The position numbers were made by a program, and so were the translations under genes. Source: an uncultured Bacteroidota bacterium (GTDB lineage: Bacteria; Bacteroidota; Bacteroidia; Bacteroidales; UBA932). From it: a DNA stretch of 64,000 nt. The stretch is taken from contig CALGSW010000001.1 of NCBI GenBank assembly GCA_937901965.1, positions 248,001-312,000 on the forward strand, read 5' to 3'. The notes beneath the pieces are model-generated. The model saw only the letters and a program-made list of their open reading frames with translations, did not search any database and had not been told where the DNA came from. Below, one piece after another: positions 17,119 to 25,528 of this stretch (the stretch's first letter is position 1; each line of letters opens with the position of its first letter).

Positions 17119-18461
17119 ATCAATCCTTTTTTCTTTTTTGTTACTCTCATTCTCTCTATATCATCTGCAAGAGGGTCATCGGGAAATATCCAGGCCTTTC
17201 CTGTCTCAGCAGCAAGCTCTCTGCACTCTTTCAGATTAAAATCATCTGACAGATAATATGTGGGTTCAAGAAGAGAATCTGATGCAGATATTTTACCATC
17301 TGCTATTGCCATTCTTTGCAACGGCGTTCCCGGATATATTCTCATACCAATATATGGAAAGAAAACTGAGTATTTGATCTTTTTTGAATTTTCCATTGTC
17401 TCTCTGAGTGTCTCAGAGGTCTCGCCAATCCCCCCAAGTATCAGGAAATGTGCATAAAATACATTATGTTTAAGACATAGTTCAGAGTTCTTTAAAACAT
17501 CATCAAAGGAGAAGTTTTTTCCATATCTGTGCATCTGTTCCGTGCAGAGAGATTCCGTTCCAAACTCAATGTGCTTTAAACCTGACTTTCTAAACAGCCC
17601 CATCAAATCATCGGTAAGATTATGTGGTGAAAAATATGCTCCCCAGTTTATCCTAATTCCGCTTTTTATTATCTTTTCAGCAAGTTCGGCATTGTAACTG
17701 TTATGGATATTGAAGACTGAATCGGTAAAGAAGACATAATTGATCCCCTTCTCTTTATAAAGTCTTTCAAGAGTTCCTACAATTAAATCTGTATCAAGAG
17801 TTCTTACCTTACGTCCGTCAATTATTGGATATGAGCAATATATACAATTGTAACAGCATCCTCTTTTAGTCTGAATATTCAGCATTCCGCTCTTTTCCCA
17901 GTAAAAATCAGACAGCCCTTCGTCAAAAGAGAGGTTGAGTGAACTTAGATATTTTGTGTGAGGGTGTTGTACTCTTCCTCCTGTTTTTGCTGAGATAAGA
18001 CCCTCAATTCCATCAAATGAGCCCCTGTTTTCCAAAGCTTCCAGAAGCAGTCTGAGACTCTCCTCTCCCTCTCCGGCAACTCCATAATCCGGAGCAAGGG
18101 TTTTATACATAATTTCCGGATATACAGAGAATCCAGCCCCCCCTATGATAACCGGAGCCTTTGTTGATGCGCGCACTGCATCAACAATCTCAATATATCC
18201 AGGTATAAAGCTCGTTCTGTCAAGTGAATTTGCACCATCAATATTTCTGAATGAAATACCCACATAATCAGGAGAGTAATCTGATATTTTATATTTTAAT
18301 CCTTCAATATCTGTCAGATTCATATCACAAATAGCACTATCAAGCCAGATGCAATGCTCCTTTAAATATGTCTGGAGATAAGACAATCCTATTGGATATA
18401 CAGGATAGGGATCTGCAAGCCTGTTTGCAGAGATGAATAGTATTTTTTTCTTCTCAGTCAT
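17094..18461 (-). CDS. Radical SAM protein with B12-binding-like N-terminal domain
   Basis: 455 residues. The N-terminal 150 residues look like a cobalamin-binding Rossmann domain (ILFISANR, VYPIGLSYLQTYL, VGISFRN, VIIGGAGFS, GVAGEGEESL). The radical SAM core follows, with a CX3CX2C cluster at C202, C206 and C209. The DxHxxG motif that supplies the cobalt-ligand histidine is not seen; the matching place reads DMNLTD with N48, so base-off B12 binding is doubtful. Class B-like radical SAM enzymes often methylate unreactive carbons, and flexirubins carry ring methyl groups, so C-methylation is a reasonable guess; ring closure or another radical step is possible. It overlaps the acyltransferase gene by 4 nt. 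Confidence 0.85.
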   Translation of the reverse strand: MTEKKKILFISANRLADPYPVYPIGLSYLQTYLKEHCIWLDSAICDMNLTDIEGLKYKISDYSPDYVGISFRNIDGANSLDRTSFIPGYIEIVDAVRASTKAPVIIGGAGFSVYPEIMYKTLAPDYGVAGEGEESLRLLLEALENRGSFDGIEGLISAKTGGRVQHPHTKYLSSLNLSFDEGLSDFYWEKSGMLNIQTKRGCCYNCIYCSYPIIDGRKVRTLDTDLIVGTLERLYKEKGINYVFFTDSVFNIHNSYNAELAEKIIKSGIRINWGAYFSPHNLTDDLMGLFRKSGLKHIEFGTESLCTEQMHRYGKNFSFDDVLKNSELCLKHNVFYAHFLILGGIGETSETLRETMENSKKIKYSVFFPYIGMRIYPGTPLQRMAIADGKISASDSLLEPTYYLSDDFNLKECRELAAETGKAWIFPDDPLADDIERMRVTKKKKGLIWEYLRKP

Positions 18462-19354
18462 AGCCAGAATTTATAAAAATTGTACCACTGCTCAGGTGCG
18501 GTTCTTACAGCACTTTCAAGCTCTTTAATATATGCATTCAGGACATTCACCTCCCCTCCCCTTCTTCTCACTGATTCTTCCGGTCTGAACAATCTGAATA
18601 CAAATTTATATCTTTTGAAACCCTCGCGGATTGCAAAATAAAAAATAACGGGTGCTTCAGTTCTTGATGCAAGTACAAACGGGCCAAGCGGGAATGAAGC
18701 CCTCCTGCCCATAAAATGAGACTCATAACTTTTGCCTTTCTGTGTTAATCTATCACCCTGCATTGCCACATACTCTCCCCGGGAAATAGCATCTTTTATC
18801 ATAAAAACATGATCAATTGAGTCTTCTGAGACAGGGATAACTGAAAAAGCAGACAATTTATTTTGTTTTTCAAGTAATGACTTAATATTTCTGTACTCTG
18901 CATCTATCATTACAACATTCATCTTCTTTCCATACTTGCCGAAATATGGAGCACCAACCTCCCAGTTTCCAAAATGGGCACCAATGATTAAAGCTCCCGA
19001 GTTACCAGCAAGAATATCAGACACATCCCGGGGTTCATCAAATTGAAATGTAAAGTTATCATATAAGCCTGAAGATGCAGCTGTCTTATCAATCAGAGCA
19101 ACTCCAAGATTAAAGTAATTAGTATAGAGAAATATCACAGATGACAGTCTGCTCTTACCCAGTATTTTTCTTGAATAGAACCATACAGCACGGGTAGTTG
19201 AAGGTGAAAACGGAATAAAGTAAAGGGCTACAAAAGCAAGAAGAACATACGCAGCGCGCAGTCCTAGTTTTCTAATAAAAAAAACAAAGACAAGATAGCC
19301 GGCAACTCCCCCGCGGGATTTACCACTCCAGTCATTTGGGTGCCCCTGTCTCAT
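18458..19354 (-). CDS. LpxL/HtrB-family lipid acyltransferase
   Basis: 298 residues with a membrane helix near 36-52 and the LpxL/HtrB active-site motif HX4E at H127-E132 (AHFGNWEVG). MQGDRLTQKG and the following FMGRRASFPLGPF match the family core. Family members transfer acyl chains from ACP to lipid A precursors; homologues recur in aryl polyene clusters, where they may pass the polyene chain from ACP to a lipid or other acceptor. Its ATG lies 23 nt inside the end of the acp gene; the NDWSGKSRGG start is typical of the cluster-borne members and supports this start. Confidence 0.84.
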   Translation of the reverse strand: MRQGHPNDWSGKSRGGVAGYLVFVFFIRKLGLRAAYVLLAFVALYFIPFSPSTTRAVWFYSRKILGKSRLSSVIFLYTNYFNLGVALIDKTAASSGLYDNFTFQFDEPRDVSDILAGNSGALIIGAHFGNWEVGAPYFGKYGKKMNVVMIDAEYRNIKSLLEKQNKLSAFSVIPVSEDSIDHVFMIKDAISRGEYVAMQGDRLTQKGKSYESHFMGRRASFPLGPFVLASRTEAPVIFYFAIREGFKRYKFVFRLFRPEESVRRRGGEVNVLNAYIKELESAVRTAPEQWYNFYKFWL

Positions 19355-19592
19355 TTAACCTGTTGTTGATAAAGTGATAAAAGTCATTGAATGTTTTAAT
19401 TCCCACAAAATCCTTGGCTACAACTGTAAATCCAAAATTATGCTCAATGAGTACCACCATATCCACAAGGTCCAGGCTATCCAAATCCAGAGTTTGCATT
19501 AAGGGTGCTTCAGGGACTATTTTCTCAACATCCACTTCAAACTCTTCAGCCAAAACGCTGTTAATCTTATTTATAAGTGCTTGGTCAATCAT
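19332..19592 (-). CDS. Acyl carrier protein
   Basis: 86 residues, four-helix ACP pattern with the phosphopantetheine site LDLDSLDLVDM; S39 is the attachment serine. An EHNFGF helix III entry and acidic surface fit type II carriers. It should carry the growing aryl polyene. Known aryl polyene clusters usually have two ACPs (ApeE and ApeF); only one is visible here, the other perhaps lying beyond the left edge. It is followed directly by the LpxL-like gene (23-nt overlap) and preceded 14 nt upstream by a ketosynthase gene. Confidence 0.9.
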   Translation of the reverse strand: MIDQALINKINSVLAEEFEVDVEKIVPEAPLMQTLDLDSLDLVDMVVLIEHNFGFTVVAKDFVGIKTFNDFYHFINNRLNETGAPK

Positions 19593-19606
19593 TTGGTTCA
19601 GGTCTT

Positions 19607-20827
19607 TTACTTAATATTTTTTATTATGAGTGTTGAGTTTGTTCCTCCAAAACCAAAAGAGTTTGAAAGGAAAGTATCAAATTCAAAGTTAACTAACTTA
19701 TTGTTAATATTAAGCTTCTCAGAAGCTTCATCGGGATTTTGAAAATTTATTGTAGGTGCAATAAATGAGTTCTTCATCATCAAAATAGAGTATATAACCT
19801 CACTTGCACCGGCCATCCACATTTCGTGACCTGTCATACTTTTAGTAGAGCCTACAAACGGCCTCAGCTCACCAAATACTTCGCTTATTGCTTTCGCCTC
19901 ATTGAAATCTCCCACAGGGGTAGATGTTGCATGTGCATTAATATATTCAATCTCCGATGGTTTTAGATTTGCCTGCTTAAGAGCCATCTCAAGTGATCTT
20001 CTGGGACCATCAATATTTGGAACAGAGATATGGTCACCGTTTGAAGAAAAACCATAAGCAGTAATCTCTGCCAGGATTGGTGCTCCCCTCTTTACAGCTG
20101 ATTCATAACTCTCCAGTATAAGGGTTGCTGCACCTCCGCTTGGTACAAGGCCATCTCTTTCTGAATCAAATGGTCTTGATGCGGCCTGTGGATTTTCATT
20201 TCTCACAGAAAAGGCATTTAACCCGTCAAAGCTTGACACGGCATATGGATTTACCTCCTGTGCCCCACCGCAAATAATACAATCCTGTAGGCCATTTTTA
20301 ATCATAAAATAACCCATACCAATCGCATGTGATCCGCTTGCACATGCACCTGCAATGGTAAGGTTAATGCCTTTTAGTTTGTATATTACCGAGAGGTTCA
20401 TGCTCACAGTTGAGTTCATAGACTGAAACACGGATCCCGAACCTACCAGTGTGGTATTCTTCTTCTCCCTTATTATGTCAATTCCATCAATTACTGCCTG
20501 TGCGCTACTATCATTTCCGTATAGAATTCCCACCTCCTTTGAGTCAAGGAAAGACTGGTCAATGTTTGCATTTGCAAGTGCCTCCTCAGTTGCAATATAT
20601 GCATATGAGGCCTCCTCTGACATAGACATCCGTTTCCTTCTGTCAAGTCTTTTTGATAAATCCGGTTTGGGTAGAATCCCGGTAAGAAAAGACCTGAATC
20701 CCATCTCTTCACGGAGAGGGTCAACTCCCACTCCAGATTTGCCTTGTTTCAAAGACTCAAGCACAAATTGCAGGTCCTGCCCAATGCAGGAATAAATGCC
20801 CATACCTGTAATTACTACTCTTGCCAT
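19607..20827 (-). CDS. Beta-ketoacyl-ACP synthase (FabF/ApeR type)
   Basis: 406 residues, complete ketosynthase with C162 (AGACASGSHA), H299 (NAHATST) and H334 (TGHEMWMAGAS). The last motif departs from the usual GHxLGAAG, reading GHEMWMAG, as in some ApeR-like and spore-pigment-like enzymes. It is the first ketosynthase after the reductase gene and may catalyse the initial condensation on the aryl starter; this is inference from its position and its different active-site neighbourhood. It lies 6 nt downstream of the fabG-like gene. Confidence 0.88.
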   Translation of the reverse strand: MARVVITGMGIYSCIGQDLQFVLESLKQGKSGVGVDPLREEMGFRSFLTGILPKPDLSKRLDRRKRMSMSEEASYAYIATEEALANANIDQSFLDSKEVGILYGNDSSAQAVIDGIDIIREKKNTTLVGSGSVFQSMNSTVSMNLSVIYKLKGINLTIAGACASGSHAIGMGYFMIKNGLQDCIICGGAQEVNPYAVSSFDGLNAFSVRNENPQAASRPFDSERDGLVPSGGAATLILESYESAVKRGAPILAEITAYGFSSNGDHISVPNIDGPRRSLEMALKQANLKPSEIEYINAHATSTPVGDFNEAKAISEVFGELRPFVGSTKSMTGHEMWMAGASEVIYSILMMKNSFIAPTINFQNPDEASEKLNINNKLVNFEFDTFLSNSFGFGGTNSTLIIKNIK

Positions 20828-20833
20828 AGTTTT

Positions 20834-21562
20834 CTAAGTATAAAGACCTCCGTTGATTGATATAATTTCGCCGGTTATATAGGATGCCTCCGGAGATGCA
20901 AGAAATCCTACAAGAGATGCCACCTCTTCAGGTTTGCCAAACCTCTCTGCCGGTATCTGTTTTTTTAATGTAACCTCGTCTAAATCAGAGGTCATATCAC
21001 TCTGTATAAAACCAGGTGCAACACCATTTACAGTAACACCCTTTTTTGCGACCTCCTGAGCAAGTGCTTTTGTAGCAGCTATAACCCCACCCTTTGCTGC
21101 AGAGTAATTAGTCTGTCCCGGAAGTCCCTTTATTCCTGATAATGACACAATGTTTATAATCCTTCCATACCTCTTTACCATCATGTCCTTTACAAGTAAT
21201 TTGGTAATATAGAAAAAGCCGTTAAGATTTGTATCTATGACATCACTCCATTCATTGTTATCCATCCAGAGCATAAGGTTGTCCCTCCTGATCCCGGCAT
21301 TATTAACAAGTACCTCAATCCATGCACCATCATTTGCGCTCCTCCATTCCAAAACAGCCTTTTCAGTCTCAATTCTGTCTGAAACATCAAACTTTAAAAG
21401 CAGAGCCTCACCACCGTTTTTCTCAATTTCTGCCAGTACCTCCTCAGCTGCACCTAAGTTAGATTTATAGTTAATAAGGATTTTATATCCCATTCCGGCC
21501 AGTTTTAAAGCAACTGCCCTGCCTATACCTCTTGAGGCCCCTGTTACCAGAGCATATTTCAT
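20834..21562 (-). CDS. FabG-like 3-oxoacyl-ACP reductase (SDR)
   Basis: 242 residues, classical short-chain dehydrogenase. Visible are the cofactor loop TGASRGIG (7-14), NNAG (87-90), catalytic S140, Y153 and K157 (YSAAK), and the C-terminal ITGEIISINGG. It should reduce 3-oxoacyl-ACP intermediates with NADPH, the ApeQ role in aryl polyene synthesis. The gene begins one base after the ammonia-lyase stop and precedes the FabF-type ketosynthase by six bases. Being inside the pigment operon makes a housekeeping FabG role less likely. Confidence 0.9.
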   Translation of the reverse strand: MKYALVTGASRGIGRAVALKLAGMGYKILINYKSNLGAAEEVLAEIEKNGGEALLLKFDVSDRIETEKAVLEWRSANDGAWIEVLVNNAGIRRDNLMLWMDNNEWSDVIDTNLNGFFYITKLLVKDMMVKRYGRIINIVSLSGIKGLPGQTNYSAAKGGVIAATKALAQEVAKKGVTVNGVAPGFIQSDMTSDLDEVTLKKQIPAERFGKPEEVASLVGFLASPEASYITGEIISINGGLYT

Positions 21563-21563
21563 A

Positions 21564-23084
21564 TCAGTTGTTTTTCAAATAATCCGTTATTCTCTCAATA
21601 TCTCCGCATAGTGGAGAGTCCTCAGTGAAAAGAGGAAATATCTCTCTCAGTTCTCTGTATATTTTTTTGCTTTCAGTTGATATTTTATCACTTATCTCAA
21701 GAAAATCTATGGACTGAAGTAGTGCCATGTACTGTATTGAAAGTACCTGAAAAGCGTTTTCAACAACCTTGGCTGCCATTAAAGCCGAGTTTGTGCCCAT
21801 ACTCACAATATCCTGATTGTCATTATTATTGGGAATAGAATGCACATATACGGGAGAGCAGAGTGATTGAGACTCAGCTGTTGTAGATGTTGCTGTAAAC
21901 TGAGCAGCCTGAAGGCCATAATTTAATCCTAACACTCCCAAATTAACAAATGGAGGTAAAATACCATTTATCCTGTCGTGGAACAGATAATTTAACTGTC
22001 TCTCTGCAAGCATTGTCAATTTTGTAATGGCTATTTTTAACTTATCCATTTCCAAACTTATATAATCACCATGGAAGTTACCGCCATGATAAATGCTTCC
22101 TGAGTCTGCATCTACTACAGGATTATCGCACACACTATTGAATTCTCTCTCAACTACATCCTTCGCATAGACAAGAGTATCCCATACAGGTCCAAGAACC
22201 TGAGGCACACACCTTAAAGAGTAGTAACCCTGTACTTTATGCTCAAAAATTCTTTCGTCGTTTTTTCCGTTATAAAGAAAGTGCTCCCTCTTTCTTAGCC
22301 TTGAAGAAGAGCTGAAATACTCTCTCATTAGCTCAGCAACATAGATCTGTCCCGGATGAGGTCTGCTGTTTGCAAGAGATTCAGATACAAAGTCATCATA
22401 AGACTCTGCAATTTCGTTCATCATAACAGATGCAAGAATAGACCAGTTAAATAATTTTTCAGCCAGAAAAACATTAACAGATGCAATTCCTGTCATTACA
22501 CTAGTTCCGTTAGCAATAGCCAGACCCTCTCTGATTTTTATATCAAGAGGTTTAATACCACATAAATCCAAAGCTACAGATGCAGATATTGTAGCCCCCT
22601 TATATGATACCTCTCCTTCGCCAATCAAAGCCAGCCCTATATGTGCCATCTGAACCAAGTCACCGCTGGCACCTACTCCGCCATGTTCAGGCACTACAGG
22701 ATAAATTTCATTATTGAGAAAGTCAACGAGTTGCTGGGCAAGTTGCGGAGCTATACCAGATTTACCGATTGCAAAATTTGACAGACGGGCAAGCATAGCA
22801 GCTCTCACATACCTGTTATCCAGTGGTCTGCCGGCTCCGCAAGAGTGAGATCTTATAATATTATACTGTAACTCTCTAAGGTGAATGTCATCAACTCTGT
22901 ACTGGGCCATGGGGCCGAATCCGGTATTTATGCCATAAATAACCTTCTTCTCTGCAAAAGCACCCAGAAAGTTGAAACTCCGTGAAATTCTCTCAGCTGT
23001 CTCAAGTCCAAGCTCAACCTTTTCATTCTCTTCGACTACTCTTGCAATCTCTTCGAATGTTAGTCCGTCAGATAAATTTACCAC
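21564..23084 (-). CDS. Aromatic amino acid ammonia-lyase (HAL/TAL family), probable tyrosine ammonia-lyase
   Basis: 506 residues, full-length member of the MIO-dependent lyase family. The MIO triad ASG is at 139-141 (GGVGASGDL), the active-site tyrosine region is YGINTGFG (50-57), and NIIRSHSCGAG (75-85) is the substrate-selecting loop. That loop has Ser-His (S79-H80), as in histidine lyases and flexirubin-cluster lyases, rather than the His-Leu of Rhodobacter TAL, so sequence alone leaves histidine possible; absence of hutU/hutI and cluster context favour tyrosine to coumarate. The start is GTG: an in-frame stop lies two codons upstream and no ATG is close. It is the first gene of the operon, just below a -7 promoter element. 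Confidence 0.86.
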   Translation of the reverse strand: MVNLSDGLTFEEIARVVEENEKVELGLETAERISRSFNFLGAFAEKKVIYGINTGFGPMAQYRVDDIHLRELQYNIIRSHSCGAGRPLDNRYVRAAMLARLSNFAIGKSGIAPQLAQQLVDFLNNEIYPVVPEHGGVGASGDLVQMAHIGLALIGEGEVSYKGATISASVALDLCGIKPLDIKIREGLAIANGTSVMTGIASVNVFLAEKLFNWSILASVMMNEIAESYDDFVSESLANSRPHPGQIYVAELMREYFSSSSRLRKREHFLYNGKNDERIFEHKVQGYYSLRCVPQVLGPVWDTLVYAKDVVEREFNSVCDNPVVDADSGSIYHGGNFHGDYISLEMDKLKIAITKLTMLAERQLNYLFHDRINGILPPFVNLGVLGLNYGLQAAQFTATSTTAESQSLCSPVYVHSIPNNNDNQDIVSMGTNSALMAAKVVENAFQVLSIQYMALLQSIDFLEISDKISTESKKIYRELREIFPLFTEDSPLCGDIERITDYLKNN

Positions 23085-23101
23085 TGTTTACAAATGATTT
23101 T

Positions 23102-23141
23102 AATTGGGCAAATTTATAAAAAATAATCGGTTACGTATAAC
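23102..23141 (-). promoter_or_regulatory. Probable promoter of the aryl polyene operon
   Basis: On the minus strand a perfect Bacteroidetes -7 element (TAAATTTG) lies at 23,109-23,116, about 25 nt before the GTG start of the ammonia-lyase, giving a leader of about 20 nt. No good -33 TTG box is visible, which suggests activator dependence. An imperfect inverted repeat (GTTA-N4-TAAC) occupies 23,130-23,141 in the upstream half, a possible operator for the WYL-type regulator encoded just upstream. The operator idea is weak; the -7 match is fair. Confidence 0.5.
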
Positions 23142-24040
23142 TAAAACTTGCTACCACCCCTTTTTTCATTAAGGAATCCGATAAATTCAGGACTTTCCAG
23201 AACCTCTATTTCATTACATAAGCCGAGAACAAATCTGGCTGCTCCCTGAAAATCAAATAGATCACATTCAAGAATATAGTGATAATCACCCTCTTGTATC
23301 AAATATTGCTCGCTTAAAGGAAACTCCTCCAGCAGCAGAGTAGCAGCGACCATACTGAGTTTTAGTTTAATCCGTTTGGGCTCACTTCCTGAAAATCTGA
23401 AAATGTCCGTTGATGTGCCAATATGAGCACCTTTATACATCCATTGTTTTTCTGTTACATCTACATTTCCAATTCTCTCTATTCTGTAATATTTACATTG
23501 TCCGCTTTCAATTTCATAACAGTAAACACTCACCATATTCACACTGAATGAAATGGGCTCAACAAGCCGGTCTGACACTCTCCTTGAATTTATTGAATGA
23601 TAGTCTTTCAGGACAACCTGCCTCTCCTCTGCAATAGAAAACAGCAAACTGCTTACAATATCTTCTCTGCCCGGGCTGATAAGCAATGTTGCAACATCAG
23701 TAAAGTCATAAATATTTGCAAGTTTCATCTTAATAGACCGTACTGCCTGACTGTCCGGGTTTAGAACCTCAAGTGCCTTCTTTATAATGAATGCCTCCTC
23801 CTGATTAAAATATGCAAGGTCTGAAATCATTCTGAAGTATTTTGAGTTCCTTGAGAGTGATATCCGGTTCCCCTCTCTCTCCAATAACAGTCCGGCTGAA
23901 TCAAAAGTATCAAGATATCTGTATGCTGTTCTCTGAGAGACACCAACTGAATCTGCAATACTATCAACCGTGCAGTTCCTTGACCTGTCTGTGAGAAGTT
24001 GCATTATCCTTAGAAGTCTCTCTATTTTTGGCTGATCCAT
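23141..24040 (-). CDS. HTH/WYL-type transcriptional regulator
   Basis: 299 residues. The first 60 form a winged helix-turn-helix of the HTH_11/DeoR-like type (VDSIADSVGVSQRTAYRYLD, 25-44). The middle (about 135-225) resembles a WYL sensor domain: VVLKDYHS, RRVSDRLVEPISFS, and YYRIERIGNVDV. WYL regulators bind ligands or nucleic acid and can activate or repress. The gene ends 56 nt upstream of the pigment operon and points the same way, so it is the natural candidate regulator of that operon. It is divergent from tldD with a 65-nt gap. The target is inferred from position only. Confidence 0.8.
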   Translation of the reverse strand: MDQPKIERLLRIMQLLTDRSRNCTVDSIADSVGVSQRTAYRYLDTFDSAGLLLEREGNRISLSRNSKYFRMISDLAYFNQEEAFIIKKALEVLNPDSQAVRSIKMKLANIYDFTDVATLLISPGREDIVSSLLFSIAEERQVVLKDYHSINSRRVSDRLVEPISFSVNMVSVYCYEIESGQCKYYRIERIGNVDVTEKQWMYKGAHIGTSTDIFRFSGSEPKRIKLKLSMVAATLLLEEFPLSEQYLIQEGDYHYILECDLFDFQGAARFVLGLCNEIEVLESPEFIGFLNEKRGGSKF

Positions 24041-24105
24041 TTTACGAAGATTATTGATTTTGCTAATTTAGCCATTTTTAGGTTACTTTGTCAAAAAGAG
24101 AGTCC

Positions 24106-25527
24106 ATGAACAAGGCAGAAAGCATGATGGCCATGTTCGGCGTTACTGACAATAATCTTAAAAGACTTATTTCGGTCGCGTTGTCCAAAGGAGGTGACTA
24201 TGCTGATATATATTTTGAACACAGCGTTTCAAACGAACTCAATTTAAGAGATTCAGAAGTAAACGGGGCAGGTACACACGTAGATTACGGAGTGGGGATA
24301 CGTGTTATTAAAGGAGAGGGAACCGGATACGCATATACAGAAATAACCACAATGGCCGAGATGGAGAGGGCTGCAGGTATCGCTGCCGCAATTGCTACAT
24401 CCGGAACACCAAAACTTGCTCCGGCAGAGATAATTTCTCCTCTTTTTAAGGAGAGATACAGAGCTGAAATTCCGTGGGATGGGGTCAGCTTTTCTGACAG
24501 AATACCCACCCTTACAGAACTTGATGAATTGGTTTTTCAGGCAGATTCAAGAGTAGTTAAAGTACTCGCCAAAATATCCGATTCAAATACCAAAATACTT
24601 TTTTTTAACTCGGAAGGGATAATTGCCGCAGAGGAGAGGCCTATGGCATCGGTTGCTGTAACCTGCATTATGCAGCATGAGGGAAAGACTGAAAATGGGA
24701 GTTCATCAAGAAGTTTCAGAATGGGCTACGAGATGTTGTCAAAAAATCTCGTTAAAGAGCTTGCAGAAGAGGTGGTTTCAAGAACAGCTATTCAATTTGA
24801 AGCTGGAAGGCCAAAAGGTGGAGAGATGCCTGTTGTTATGGGTGCCGGAAGCTCCGGTATACTACTGCACGAAGCAATCGGACACGCCTTTGAAGCAGAC
24901 TTCAACAGAATGGGCACATCTATCTTTTCAGACAAGCTAGGAAAAAAAATATGCTCTGATGAGATATCTGTAGTTGATGACGGGACAATATTTGCCAACA
25001 GAGGCTCGGTATCTTTTGATGATGAAGGTGTAGAATCCCAAAAAACCTACATGGTAAAAGACGGAGTCCTAAATTCATACCTTCATGACAGAATCAGTGC
25101 TAAATACTATAATACAGATCCAACAGGGAACGGGAGAAGAGAGTCTTTCAGATTCATGCCATTGCCAAGAATGAGGGCCACCTATATGGAATCGGGCAGA
25201 TCTAAAGAGAGCGAACTTATATCAAGTGTAAAAAACGGATTATTTGTAAATAATTTTTCAAACGGTCAGGTACAGATAGGAGCAGGTGATTTTACATTCT
25301 TTGTAAAATCGGGCTTCATAATTGAAAATGGACGCCTTACTACTCCGGTAAAAGATATAAACATAATAGGCAATGGACCGGAGGCGTTGGCAGATATTGT
25401 GGGTATTGCAGACAATTCTGTAATAGATGATGGTACATGGACATGTGGGAAAGAGCAATACTGTGCTGTATCTTGCGGGATGCCTTCTGTCCTTGTGAGT
25501 AAACTTACTGTAGGAGGGGTTGAATAA
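24106..25527 (+). CDS. tldD: TldD metalloprotease subunit
   Basis: 473 residues from the ATG at 24,106. A longer frame begins with TTG at 24,088, but that codon is part of a -7-like TTACTTTG whose -33-like TTTTG box lies 20 nt upstream, so the ATG is preferred. The zinc site HEAIGH (255-260) with E263 is intact, and the C-terminal half carries the GNGRR and FSNGQVQIG segments typical of TldD. TldD pairs with TldE (PmbA) to form a peptidase that digests unfolded peptides, matures microcins and degrades CcdA in E. coli. The partner gene follows after a single base. Confidence 0.93.
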   Translation: MNKAESMMAMFGVTDNNLKRLISVALSKGGDYADIYFEHSVSNELNLRDSEVNGAGTHVDYGVGIRVIKGEGTGYAYTEITTMAEMERAAGIAAAIATSGTPKLAPAEIISPLFKERYRAEIPWDGVSFSDRIPTLTELDELVFQADSRVVKVLAKISDSNTKILFFNSEGIIAAEERPMASVAVTCIMQHEGKTENGSSSRSFRMGYEMLSKNLVKELAEEVVSRTAIQFEAGRPKGGEMPVVMGAGSSGILLHEAIGHAFEADFNRMGTSIFSDKLGKKICSDEISVVDDGTIFANRGSVSFDDEGVESQKTYMVKDGVLNSYLHDRISAKYYNTDPTGNGRRESFRFMPLPRMRATYMESGRSKESELISSVKNGLFVNNFSNGQVQIGAGDFTFFVKSGFIIENGRLTTPVKDINIIGNGPEALADIVGIADNSVIDDGTWTCGKEQYCAVSCGMPSVLVSKLTVGGVE

Positions 25528-25528
25528 T

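Noticed and set aside
20451..20795. 114-residue frame opposite the ApeR-type ketosynthase
   Set aside because: Lies entirely within a certain gene on the other strand; no motif.
25513..25518. Strong Shine-Dalgarno (AGGAGG) before tldE
   Set aside because: It is encoded by the terminal Val-Gly-Gly codons of tldD, and SD use is rare in this phylum.
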